Shown one piece after another: positions 14,790 through 22,021 of a DNA stretch of 28,375 nucleotides. The notes under the pieces were generated by a model, which saw nothing but the letters and a program-made list of their open reading frames with translations, ran no database searches and was not told the origin of the DNA. Origin of the DNA: a virus; IMG/VR virus record IMGVR_UViG_3300046458_000134, positions 1 through 28,375 of that record, one strand, 5' to 3'. A program made the position numbers and the translations under genes. Numbering within the stretch: position 1 is the first letter of the stretch; each line of letters opens with the position of its first letter.

Positions 14790-15068
14790 ATGGCTACTCC
14801 TCATCCTAGTCAAGACAAATCCAAAAACACCTACCGCCACACTTTCACCGCCGCCTGCCCATCTGACGGTGAAACCATCGTTTACCAGTTCGAGTTGCGT
14901 ACCACCGCAATGATTCATGTCGATCACATCAAGGCAGCGACTGCCCTGATCAAAAAAGGCTGGCACGAACAAATCGCCGATCGGCTGTCCGAAGCCCTCG
15001 GCGGGGACCAAACGATCATTGCCACGCACCAAGGCGTGGAAATCGAAACGGTGAGACTGAGCGGATGA
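14790..15068 (+). CDS. Small phage protein coupled to TGT-like gene
   Basis: A 92-aa protein with a CGGAGA ribosome binding site. It has a beta-rich middle (HTFTAACPSDGETIVYQFEL) and a helical segment (HVDHIKAATALIKKGWHEQIADRL). The stop overlaps the next ATG (ATGA), so it is translated together with the TGT-like gene, and the two may act together. No function is recognised. Confidence 0.7.
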   Translation: MATPHPSQDKSKNTYRHTFTAACPSDGETIVYQFELRTTAMIHVDHIKAATALIKKGWHEQIADRLSEALGGDQTIIATHQGVEIETVRLSG

Positions 15069-15790
15069 TTCATTACCACGGAACGCCAGTCGGCGGCACT
15101 CGCCAGGACGGTGCCCGGTTCCTCGCAGGCCGACACGCACTGGTGCCCTTCCCGCGCCAGGATGACATGGGAATCGTCGCCGAAGTCTGTCAGTCGTTCG
15201 TGTTCGACAACGGCGCATTCAGCGTATGGAACAAGGGCGGCACGCTCGACGTGGACGGCTATACCCGGTGGGTCGAAGAGTGGCACCGGCACCCGGGCTT
15301 CGACTGGGCTCTCATCCCAGACGTGATTGATGGCGACGAAGTGGCGAACGATGCGCTGTTGTCAGCGTGGCCACGGGCTTTGCGCGGCGTACCGGTATGG
15401 CACCTGCACGAATCGCTCGAGCGCTTGCAGAAGTTGGCCACTGAATGGCCGATGGTTGCGTTCGGCAGTTCCGGGCAATGGCGCTCACCTGGAACTGCAG
15501 CCTGGTGGAAGCGGATGGCAGCCGCCATGGATGCCATCTGCGATGACCAGGGCAGACCGGCGTGCCGGCTGCACGGGCTCCGCATGCTCGACCCGGCCAT
15601 CTTCGAACACCTGCCATTTGCCTCGGCCGACTCTACAAACGCCGCGGTAAACGGTGGCAGCATCAGTCGCTTCGGTATGTACGCCCCGCCCACCGCCGGC
15701 CAGCGCGCCTGCGTGATCGCCGACCGCATTGAATCGCACAACAGTTCGCCGATCTGGCAGCGCGAAGCCCAAGTCGAACTCGCTCTATAA
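15065..15790 (+). CDS. TGT/DpdA-like protein, possible DNA base-exchange enzyme
   Basis: A 241-aa protein resembling the TIM-barrel of tRNA-guanine transglycosylases and their phage DNA-modifying paralogue DpdA. Signs in order: FVFDNGAFSVW (residues 46-55; compare DSGGFQ of TGT, with Asp48 as the substrate Asp), DWALIPDVIDGD (80-91), VPVWHLHESLERL (109-121), MVAFGSSGQW (130-139; compare the LAVGE loop), LHGLRML (169-175) and FASADSTN (185-192; Asp189 in the place of the TGT nucleophile). It lacks the C-terminal zinc site of bacterial TGT, as expected for phage paralogues. DpdA enzymes replace guanine in DNA by 7-deazaguanine derivatives, using preQ0 from host or phage. No preQ0 synthesis genes are in the window. 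The assignment is by motif memory and should be tested by structure comparison. Confidence 0.6.
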   Translation: MIHYHGTPVGGTRQDGARFLAGRHALVPFPRQDDMGIVAEVCQSFVFDNGAFSVWNKGGTLDVDGYTRWVEEWHRHPGFDWALIPDVIDGDEVANDALLSAWPRALRGVPVWHLHESLERLQKLATEWPMVAFGSSGQWRSPGTAAWWKRMAAAMDAICDDQGRPACRLHGLRMLDPAIFEHLPFASADSTNAAVNGGSISRFGMYAPPTAGQRACVIADRIESHNSSPIWQREAQVELAL

Positions 15791-15840
15791 CCCCTCCCCC
15801 ACACAAGAGCCTGCCGGTGAACGGCGGGCGAGGAATTCGT

Positions 15841-16338
15841 ATGCGCGATTTACAGGAACTGTCCGATGAGATCATCAACACCGCAATGGTCACCATCTAC
15901 AACCACCTTGAACCAGGGTCGAAGCTCTGCTTGGTCGCCTACAAGCCTGGCAATCCCAGGGCCGACTTCCTGCGTGTCGATAGCCAGTTCGATATGAACG
16001 AAGCGGTGAGCGCCATGCGCAGGAAAGGCCTGAGCATCGACGGCGACAACGCCTACAAGCGCGACTTGCTCGACGCTGTGGTCGGAGCGCTGGCCCTCGG
16101 CGCGCAGAACACCAACCCGCCGCCGGCAGAACACTGGGGCCAGCGCTTCTGGGATATCGGCCGCGAGGAACGCGGACTGCACGAAGAGCTGGTCGCCGCG
16201 CTGAAACTCAACCGCGAGAACCTGCGCGCCTGCCAAGCAACCATCCACCTGTGCGGCGGCTTCGACCCTGCCTACGTCAACAATGCCCAGACAGCAATGA
16301 AGATTGCCGACGAGGCTCTGGCCAAGGCCGGCGCATAA
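15841..16338 (+). CDS. Phage hypothetical protein, 165 aa
   Basis: The ATG at 15841 has GAGG 7 bp upstream; the frame is open further back without a site. The protein begins MRDLQELSDEIINTAMVTIY, has a compact domain up to about residue 75, then a Gly/Pro-containing linker (NTNPPPAEHWGQRFWDIGREERG) and a helical end (ALKLNRENLRACQATIHLCGGFDP). No motif of known activity is present. It belongs to the rightward early operon that runs into the excisionase-like and integrase genes. Confidence 0.7.
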   Translation: MRDLQELSDEIINTAMVTIYNHLEPGSKLCLVAYKPGNPRADFLRVDSQFDMNEAVSAMRRKGLSIDGDNAYKRDLLDAVVGALALGAQNTNPPPAEHWGQRFWDIGREERGLHEELVAALKLNRENLRACQATIHLCGGFDPAYVNNAQTAMKIADEALAKAGA

Positions 16339-16381
16339 CCCATCACCACCTTCTGCCGCCACGCGCGGCATGGAGCATCAC

Positions 16382-16588
16382 ATGACCATCCAGTTTCTAT
16401 CTCACGAGGAGGTTTGCGAGCTCACCGGCGCGCGGACCAAGGCAGGGCAGATCCCCAACCTGAAAAAGAATGGCGTTCGCCATACGATTAAAGTGAACGG
16501 GTGGCCGAGTGTCACCGCGATGGCGGTCACCGCTGTCGGCGCATTTGAATCAGAAAAGCCCGTATGGAAATCACGTAAGGCCAGCTGA
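16382..16588 (+). CDS. DUF4224-type excisionase-like protein
   Basis: A 68-aa protein starting MTIQFLSHEEVCELTG, with K-x-x-QIPNLKKNGV and W-P-x-V following, the pattern of the DUF4224 family. These small winged-helix-like proteins occur just upstream of phage integrases and are considered candidate excisionases or regulators. The ATG at 16382 has GGAG 6 bp upstream. Its stop is 1 bp before the integrase ATG, so the two genes are translationally coupled. Confidence 0.85.
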   Translation: MTIQFLSHEEVCELTGARTKAGQIPNLKKNGVRHTIKVNGWPSVTAMAVTAVGAFESEKPVWKSRKAS

Positions 16589-16589
16589 C

Positions 16590-17621
16590 ATGGGAAGACG
16601 ACCAAGCAAACCCGGCTCGATCGCCAGGCTGCGGGAACGCAAAAAAGCCAGCGGCCGGGTGTTTTACTACTACGACACGGGCGGCAAGGACCGCAAGGAA
16701 ATTCCGCTGGGCAGCGACTACGGCCTGGCGATCATGGAATACGCGAAGCTTGAGCGTGATCGCACCGCAACCGACCTGGTCGCCAAGGTCATCACGTTCC
16801 GTTACGTCGCAGAAAAATACATGGTCGATATCGTCCCAACCAAAGGCGCCGCCACACAGGCCGACAACAAGCGCGAGCTGAAAAACCTGATCGCGTTCTT
16901 TGACGATCCACCTGCTCCGCTGGAAACGATCGAGCCATTGCACGTTCGCCAGTACCTAACTTGGCGCAAGGCCGCACCGGTGCGGGCAAATCGCGAGAAG
17001 GCGCTGCTCAGCGCAATCTGGAATTACGCGAGGGACAAGGGCTACACCTCCCTTGCCAACCCGTGCGCGGGCATCAAGGGCAACAAGGAAACTGGCCGGG
17101 ACACGTATGTCGAGGATGCGCTGTTCAATTGCGTGCACGACAAAGCAGATGTTGGCCTGCAAGATGCGATGGACCTCGCCTATCTGACCGGGCAACGGGT
17201 GACCGACACCCGGCTGATGGACGAGCGCAATGTGCGTGACGGGCAGATTTGGGTGTTGCAGGGAAAGACTAAGGCAAAGCGTCGGATCGAGATAACAGGC
17301 GAGCTGAAGATTTTGATTGATCGAATCATGTCCCGAAAGTCAGAGCACAAGGTCCGCTCGACGCGGCTGATCGTTACAGAGGATGGCACACCAATGACGG
17401 TGGCGATGTTGCGCAGGAGGTTTGACTTGGCCAGGGAGGCGGCCGGGGTGCCGAAAGCTGAGTTCCAGATGCGCGACTTGCGCGCCAAGGCGGGTACCGA
17501 TAAGGCGGAATCCAGCGGTGACATCTTGCAAGCCAGAGATCAACTTGGGCATACGACCGTGGTTATGACAGAGCAGTACATCCGCAATCGAAAAGGCAAA
17601 AAGGTCATGCCTACCAAGTGA
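16590..17621 (+). CDS. int: Tyrosine site-specific integrase
   Basis: A 343-aa phage integrase that would catalyse recombination at the tRNA-Leu att site. It has an N-terminal arm-binding part (residues 1-65, RYYYD-like YYYDTGGK), a core-binding SAM-like domain (65-160) and a catalytic domain (170-343). Active-site residues visible: Arg203 in LTGQRVTD, Lys near 229, Arg298 in MRDLRAKAG (Arg at 295 stands where many integrases have His), His321 in QLGHTT and the nucleophile Tyr330 in MTEQYIRNR. The frame is open upstream, but the start at 16590 directly follows the excisionase-like gene. It ends 82 bp before the right att copy, with a hairpin between, as usual for tRNA-targeting islands. Confidence 0.93.
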   Translation: MGRRPSKPGSIARLRERKKASGRVFYYYDTGGKDRKEIPLGSDYGLAIMEYAKLERDRTATDLVAKVITFRYVAEKYMVDIVPTKGAATQADNKRELKNLIAFFDDPPAPLETIEPLHVRQYLTWRKAAPVRANREKALLSAIWNYARDKGYTSLANPCAGIKGNKETGRDTYVEDALFNCVHDKADVGLQDAMDLAYLTGQRVTDTRLMDERNVRDGQIWVLQGKTKAKRRIEITGELKILIDRIMSRKSEHKVRSTRLIVTEDGTPMTVAMLRRRFDLAREAAGVPKAEFQMRDLRAKAGTDKAESSGDILQARDQLGHTTVVMTEQYIRNRKGKKVMPTK

Positions 17622-17660
17622 ATTGCGGACCAACTTCAAAATAGCGGACCAGAAACAAAC

Positions 17661-17694
17661 AAGGGTTTGCATCAGCTTTCGCCCGCAAACCCTT
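17661..17694 (+). terminator. Hairpin between integrase and right att copy
   Basis: AAGGGTTTGC (17661-17670) pairs with GCAAACCCTT (17685-17694) across a 14-nt loop. A related imperfect hairpin (4737-4770) sits at the same place beside the left att copy. It probably terminates int transcription, though there is no clear T tract, and it may also mark tRNA-Leu 3' flanking sequence. Confidence 0.5.
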
Positions 17695-17703
17695 GATTCG
17701 AGA

Positions 17704-17761
17704 TGGTGCCCGAAGCCGGAATCGAACCGGCACGCCCTTACGAGCGGGGGATTTTAAGTCC
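17704..17761 (-). repeat. Right att copy: 3' part of tRNA-Leu(UAA)
   Basis: The reverse strand reads from the anticodon arm (loop TTAAAA) through GGTTCGATTCC to CCA. The homology to tRNA-Leu stops after the anticodon stem at 17761, where AT-rich unrelated sequence begins. It is therefore incomplete, like the left copy, and no functional tRNA-Leu gene is present in the window. Confidence 0.85.
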
Positions 17762-18344
17762 ATAAATTTATTCTTTTAAATCATGTACTTATAGATATTA
17801 TTTTTCCGCATCACACACATTTCTTATCCGTTCCAAGACAGCAAATTCAGCACCTCAAAATAAATTGCGGAAAGAAATCGGGCTGTTGAGAGGCCTGGTC
17901 GTCACCGTGCGCAGGTCGACTGGATCGCCGATTAGTTGGGCCATACCCATGGAAAGATGATCAGTCAGCAGCACAGAGCGTGGATCAAGGATGACTCACT
18001 GGACGTGGTAGATATGCTACAGATTGACATGAAGCTATCACTGGTAACTGCCGCCTCGTCTAGCTAGGCAGAAAGGATCGGTGGACCCAGCTCACATGGG
18101 GCCGGTTTCCGAAGTGGCAAGAAAGGGTGCCCACGGATGGGCTAGGTGTAGGGGCCAATTGAACATAGGCAGGAATTCCAACTATCAATCTTCAAAGGCC
18201 ACTATCGGCCAAAAGCAGACGTTCGCGGAAAGCTGCTTTCGGCCAAAGCGGCCATTCGATGCGAACCGTATTTGGCTCTCGTAGGCTATTGTTTTTTTTT
18301 GATGCATGCTGACCTAATGGCGACTTGACATAGGGGGACATGGA
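17762..18344. other. Intergenic region with gene relic and dispersed repeat
   Basis: AT-rich sequence follows the att copy. A possible gene relic lies at 17855-17995 (separate entry). From about 18199 to 18255 there is a paired intergenic repeat: TATCGGCCAAAAGCAGAC and AGCTGCTTTCGGCCAAAG, a family scattered through this window and other Pseudomonas genomes. A T9 run lies at 18292-18300. The promoter of the 18345 gene should lie here but is not evident. Confidence 0.5.
17855..17995 (-). pseudogene. Possible short gene remnant
   Basis: The reverse strand has a 46-codon stretch that looks like real protein sequence (LDPRSVLLTDHL, then AQLIGDPVDLRTVTTRPLN) ending in TGA at 17855-17857. There is no start and an in-frame TGA just upstream. 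I do not recognise the family, and the coding appearance may be chance. Confidence 0.25.
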
Positions 18345-19631
18345 ATGCACGAATCGTTGACAGCTATTCAAACCCAGCTAGAAGCTGTGATTGCACAGAT
18401 AAAGGCCACAGTGCCTAACGACGAGCCGTTCGGGATCGCACATGGCAACTGGTCGTTCCCTGGACTTACGAGAACGGAATTAATCGAAGAAGCACAATCA
18501 ATCATTGAGTTGATTGATGACAACGATACTGATGAACTGGGGAATTCGGAAAGCCGGATTAAAGATTACGCTCGGCGCATAGCGTACTTGCATGGAGCTA
18601 CCGTTCCGAATATTTGGGGCAGCGCAGCCACCGCCATTCCCACCTATATGCTAACGCTTGAGGGACTGCGCAAAGCTCTTGAGCCCGTCTTGAAGGCAGA
18701 CGAACGCGCAGAGGCGCAAGCGAAAATTCGTAGGCTGACTGTGCAGCTACGGGCTATGGAGGCGCGATTCAAGGGTTTAGAACCGCGCACTAGTGACCTA
18801 AGTTCAATGGTTGAGAGGATTGAACAGGCCTACACCGCGGCTGATCAGCTTCCAGCCGACTTGGAACAGTTAACTGAGGCGAAAAAGACGATAGACGACC
18901 TTGCTCAAGCAGCAACAAAAGACCAAGCCCGTATACTGACGCTTCGAGAGCACGCCGACGAACTTGATGTTCTGCTGAAAACAAGCGCGGAGGAAGCGGA
19001 AGCGGTGCTAAAGCGGTGCGAGACAGCTTACTCCGCAGCGACAAGCGTGGGGTTGGCGGCCGCATTCAGCGAGCGCTCCATCGCTCTATCCAAGTCGATG
19101 TGGTTCTGGGTTGCTGGACTTGCCGTGGCCCTTGTGGGGGGGAGCTATTTCGGATCAAATCAGCTTCACACACTTTCAGAGCTTTTCCAAATTCCAAATG
19201 TTTCGACGTCGGTAGTGACACTGAATTTGCTACTGTCGCTGTTATCGGTTGGCGCTCCGGTTTGGTTTTCATGGTTGGCTACAAAGCAGATAGGACAACG
19301 ATTCAGGCTTGCTGAAGATTATGCCTTCAAGGCATCCATTTCACGCGCGTATGAGGGTTTCCGGCGGGAAGCTGCTGGGTTTGATAAAGAAATGGAAGCG
19401 AAACTACTTTCATCTGCGCTTGCTAGGTTCGATGAGCTTCCTCTCCGGCTCGTAGAACCTGATAGCCATGGAAGTCCTTGGCACGAACTTGCTTCGTCGG
19501 ACGTTGTTAAACAAGCGTTCAAAGCCGTGCCAGGCTTTACTCAGCAAGTAAAGGACCTCGCGGGCAAGGCTGTTGATGCTATGACCCCTTCAAAAGCGAA
19601 ACCAACACCAACATCAGCACCGACCGAGTAA
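18345..19631 (+). CDS. Coiled-coil membrane protein with two TM helices, unknown
   Basis: A 428-aa protein with AGGGGG 7 bp before the ATG. The N-terminal 110 residues form a helical domain (LTAIQTQLEAVIAQIKATV, GNWSFPGLTRTELIEEAQSII). A long coiled coil covers about 112-230. Two membrane helices follow: 252-270 (MWFWVAGLAVALVGGSYFG) and 289-311 (VVTLNLLLSLLSVGAPVWFSW). The C-terminal cytoplasmic part begins QRFRLAEDYAFKASISRAYEGFRREA and contains DELPLRLVE, a pattern I have seen in unannotated membrane proteins of accessory regions. It ends in a Pro/Thr-rich tail. It lies next to an unrecognised gene and an AbiJ-like nuclease gene, a setting that suggests defence, perhaps a membrane-damaging effector with a coiled-coil sensor. 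This is inference from context. Confidence 0.75.
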   Translation: MHESLTAIQTQLEAVIAQIKATVPNDEPFGIAHGNWSFPGLTRTELIEEAQSIIELIDDNDTDELGNSESRIKDYARRIAYLHGATVPNIWGSAATAIPTYMLTLEGLRKALEPVLKADERAEAQAKIRRLTVQLRAMEARFKGLEPRTSDLSSMVERIEQAYTAADQLPADLEQLTEAKKTIDDLAQAATKDQARILTLREHADELDVLLKTSAEEAEAVLKRCETAYSAATSVGLAAAFSERSIALSKSMWFWVAGLAVALVGGSYFGSNQLHTLSELFQIPNVSTSVVTLNLLLSLLSVGAPVWFSWLATKQIGQRFRLAEDYAFKASISRAYEGFRREAAGFDKEMEAKLLSSALARFDELPLRLVEPDSHGSPWHELASSDVVKQAFKAVPGFTQQVKDLAGKAVDAMTPSKAKPTPTSAPTE

Positions 19632-19810
19632 TCTCAACTAGCTTATGCAGCGCTTACACACCACGTAGAAGGCATAATCCTCCTAGACTGGTATGCTGCC
19701 AGGTGGTCGTAGGCAAAGGTGCTGTGAGATCAAGAGTTGCAGAGCTGGCCGCAAGCGTCGAGCTGCAGCCAATCCCATCCCGGTGTTTGAACGATGATCT
19801 TTAGAGATTA

Positions 19811-19819
19811 GGGGGGGGG
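19811..19819 (+). promoter_or_regulatory. G9 tract at the ribosome binding site
   Basis: Nine consecutive G bases end 4 bp before the ATG at 19824, so the tract itself would serve as the Shine-Dalgarno region. Homopolymer G tracts of this length can change length by slippage, which would alter the spacing and translation of the following gene. Confidence 0.45.
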
Positions 19820-19823
19820 CACG

Positions 19824-20639
19824 ATGGTATCTGGTGAAGTGCAGATGCAAGCGATACCTGATCGTATGCCGAACAAGCAATGTTGGATGCTGTTCAAGGT
19901 CGCTAATCTAGATCGACTACAGGCGATGCAGCGTGGCCTGCTTTACATGAATAGCGTCGACTATTTCGCGAAGCTTGAAGGTGAAGCCGGCGCTAAACTT
20001 CGAAGAGACGAGCTTGAAAATGTGTACCTTAGGCTCAGCTCTGGCATGAGGGTTGGAGTAGTCAGCGAACTCGCACTTCAGGTTGAAGGTCACGACGAAA
20101 TCGTGTTGAACCCTGAGACAATCATGACCCTGAATTTACCTCGACCTGAAACCGTCATGGTGTACTGCCTGGGTTCTGTGTCAGCGGGACATGACGGTCA
20201 GATTTGGGGGCTCGACAACGGAATGCTGCAATTCAGTGAGCGTTTCCGAGAGTTTGGCACCCATGTCCTTTGTATTACGAACCATGCAGAGTTTTCTAAA
20301 AGACTTTCACAAGCCGTCGCGACCCACCCCCTCCTTTATAATTCTCCCTTCTTTGAAGGTGGCTACGGCCAGGTCGATTACGTAGATTTCAGCGACTACA
20401 GCGGCCCGGTAGGATTGTTTCGCAAACCCATTGAATATGCCTGGCAACGAGAGTACAGACTATGCTTTGGCGCTGAACCTGAGGCTCTAAATAATCGAGG
20501 GGCGTTAGAACTAAATATTGGAGACCTATCGGACATTACTCAAATCACAACGGTAGAGAGTTTCACGTCGAACCCGATAAAAATCATTGAAAGGAACTAC
20601 AGGATAGTCGATGGCAAGCCTGTGCAAGTTCCTAGCTGA
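19824..20639 (+). CDS. Unrecognised 271-aa accessory protein
   Basis: A soluble protein with mixed alpha/beta character. The N-terminal part reads CWMLFKVANLDRLQAMQRGLLYMNSVDYFAKLE, which resembles the opening of small families where a helix is followed by a Gly-x-Leu-Tyr-x-Asn strand (as in DUF2971-like proteins), but the match is weak. Later segments are VMVYCLGSVSAG, HVLCITNHAEF and YAWQREYRLCFG, the last similar in layout to the W-x-x-E-x-E-x-R-x motifs of such families. The start is the ATG at 19824, directly after the G9 tract; ATG at 19845 is an alternative. It follows the coiled-coil membrane gene by 192 bp in the same direction and faces the AbiJ-like nuclease gene convergently. Function unknown; defence is possible by context. 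Confidence 0.7.
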   Translation: MVSGEVQMQAIPDRMPNKQCWMLFKVANLDRLQAMQRGLLYMNSVDYFAKLEGEAGAKLRRDELENVYLRLSSGMRVGVVSELALQVEGHDEIVLNPETIMTLNLPRPETVMVYCLGSVSAGHDGQIWGLDNGMLQFSERFREFGTHVLCITNHAEFSKRLSQAVATHPLLYNSPFFEGGYGQVDYVDFSDYSGPVGLFRKPIEYAWQREYRLCFGAEPEALNNRGALELNIGDLSDITQITTVESFTSNPIKIIERNYRIVDGKPVQVPS

Positions 20640-20760
20640 AATTACGTTTCAGACCGGCTCCGTGTAAATACAAAGCGTAAATAGGCCTCGTAAAAAAATA
20701 AAAAACGAAGAAAAATCAATGACCCGCTTCTGATGTATACGGTTCTGGAAAAGCTACACT

Positions 20761-21747
20761 TCAAAACGGTATGTCATCGTCGAAGTTGGGTGTAACTTTC
20801 GGGAGAGGCACAGCGCTCTTTGGCAAAGGCAGATTTGTAACAATGAAAAGATTGAGTATGTCGTCTCTGTCCATAAACATAATCTGAGAGCGCTTCGTGG
20901 CATCCAGCTTGTTGCCTATCCAGTTTCTTGCCTGTTTTGTTATCTCGCCGCCCGCGACGATGAATGCGTGGTCAACCAAGACTCGTCGATTCAGTTCCGA
21001 ATCGAAAATCTCGTGACCAAGCATCATGTTCACCTGATTGTGAATCTCAGCGACATTTGATGAACCCGGTTTTCCTACGCCCGCTGAATCTAGTTTGCCC
21101 TTTTTTGCTTGGATACCGAAGTAGAGGACATGCAGAGTCGGCAGGGTGTATTTCATCCACACGTCCTTGCCGTATTCCAACGCCTTATCTTTGTGACCCG
21201 TTACGGTTACGCGATGAAACCCGAGCTGACGGAATAACGGCAGCAGCACCTCCTCGATCAGCTCATCTTCAGAGCACTTATCGAGGTAGGTGGTGAGTAG
21301 CTCTCGGCGTTCCATTTCTGCAGGTGTCAGTGGGCGATGCGGGTTCGCCATCTGCGCAATGGTGTTAGTGGCATTGTGGCGCAACTGGCCGAGGCCGTGC
21401 TCGTCGAAGAACGCTTCCCAACCTTCGCGCACAAGCACAGAGTTAAGCGTGGCAAGCGCTTTGCTCCTGTCCGGATCGCCCTCCTGCGCGTCGCCCTTGT
21501 CGAGGGTTGCACGGATGATCCGAATGAAAGCATCAGGTGGAACCGAAGGACTAGCATGAGGGAGAGCCAACACCTCCTCCAGTCTGCTTGCAACCCATGC
21601 CCAGCGGGTTGAACCGTCGTGGGTGTAATCTAAGTCACAATCTTGAAAGAACTCAGTGATGTAACTGCTTGAACGATACCGAAAGTGCTCAGAGTCGCCA
21701 CAAACAATGTGGGCGAGTTCTCTTATATTCCTGCTCTTCCATTTCAT
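20761..21747 (-). CDS. AbiJ-N-terminal-like domain fused to PD-(D/E)xK-like nuclease, SSB-type tip
   Basis: A 328-aa protein. Residues 1-60 (RELAHIVCGD, FRYRSSSYITEFFQDC, YTHDGSTRWAWVASRL) resemble the AbiJ N-terminal domain 3 family found at the head of many predicted abortive-infection effectors. A helical linker follows to about 145. Residues about 150-310 look like a restriction-endonuclease-like fold: DELIEEVLLPLFRQLGF, then EYGKDVWMK and YFGIQAKKGKLD, giving a D...QxK version of the PD-(D/E)xK active site. The last residues, NFDDDIPF, equal the acidic tip of bacterial SSB (DFDDDIPF) in all but the first position. That tip is known to bind RecQ, ExoI, PriA, RecO and others. AGGAA lies 6 bp before the ATG. 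A plausible role is a DNA-targeting defence effector that docks onto SSB partners (inferred). Confidence 0.8.
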   Translation of the reverse strand: MKWKSRNIRELAHIVCGDSEHFRYRSSSYITEFFQDCDLDYTHDGSTRWAWVASRLEEVLALPHASPSVPPDAFIRIIRATLDKGDAQEGDPDRSKALATLNSVLVREGWEAFFDEHGLGQLRHNATNTIAQMANPHRPLTPAEMERRELLTTYLDKCSEDELIEEVLLPLFRQLGFHRVTVTGHKDKALEYGKDVWMKYTLPTLHVLYFGIQAKKGKLDSAGVGKPGSSNVAEIHNQVNMMLGHEIFDSELNRRVLVDHAFIVAGGEITKQARNWIGNKLDATKRSQIMFMDRDDILNLFIVTNLPLPKSAVPLPKVTPNFDDDIPF

Positions 21748-22021
21748 TTGCGTTCCTAGATTAGGCGGAGTGGGGCTGAAGCACGGACGACATAAGACAG
21801 TTAGCAGATAATGATCGCCAGATGTGGGTAGATAGCTTCCGCTGAAAATATAGGGTCGTCAGCTCGTTCAATGATCGATTGAGTATAGCTTCCCTTCGGC
21901 TTCTCGCTTTGCTGGCACGAAAAGTTCCCAAGCCTGGCCGTTATCGCAAGTCTAAGGCGTCACACGGTTTAGTTTAGTGCTTCTACCAACCTTCTCCGTG
22001 CGAACGCAGACGCGACCCCAG

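Larger units (their letters stand above)
4779..17761 (+). mobile_element. Defective prophage or island in the tRNA-Leu(UAA) 3' end
   Basis: The region is bounded by two direct copies of the last about 58 bases of a tRNA-Leu gene, with a tyrosine integrase and an excisionase-like gene at the right end. Contents: small genes, an SOS-type promoter with its gene, a lysis cassette, a tail-fibre-assembly stub, early genes, DNA-modification genes and cargo genes. Terminase, portal, capsid, tail-tube, tape-measure and replication genes are absent, and two genes carry nonsense codons. Late genes (lysis, tail assembly) point left while early genes point right toward the integrase. They meet near 9120, where the missing structural block should lie, which suggests an internal deletion. 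Neither tRNA copy is complete, so the functional tRNA-Leu gene must lie outside the window or have been separated by further insertions. Confidence 0.85.

Noticed and set aside
18081-18284. Rightward 67-codon open frame before the coiled-coil gene
   Set aside because: Its second half lies in the dispersed intergenic repeat, and the product looks random.
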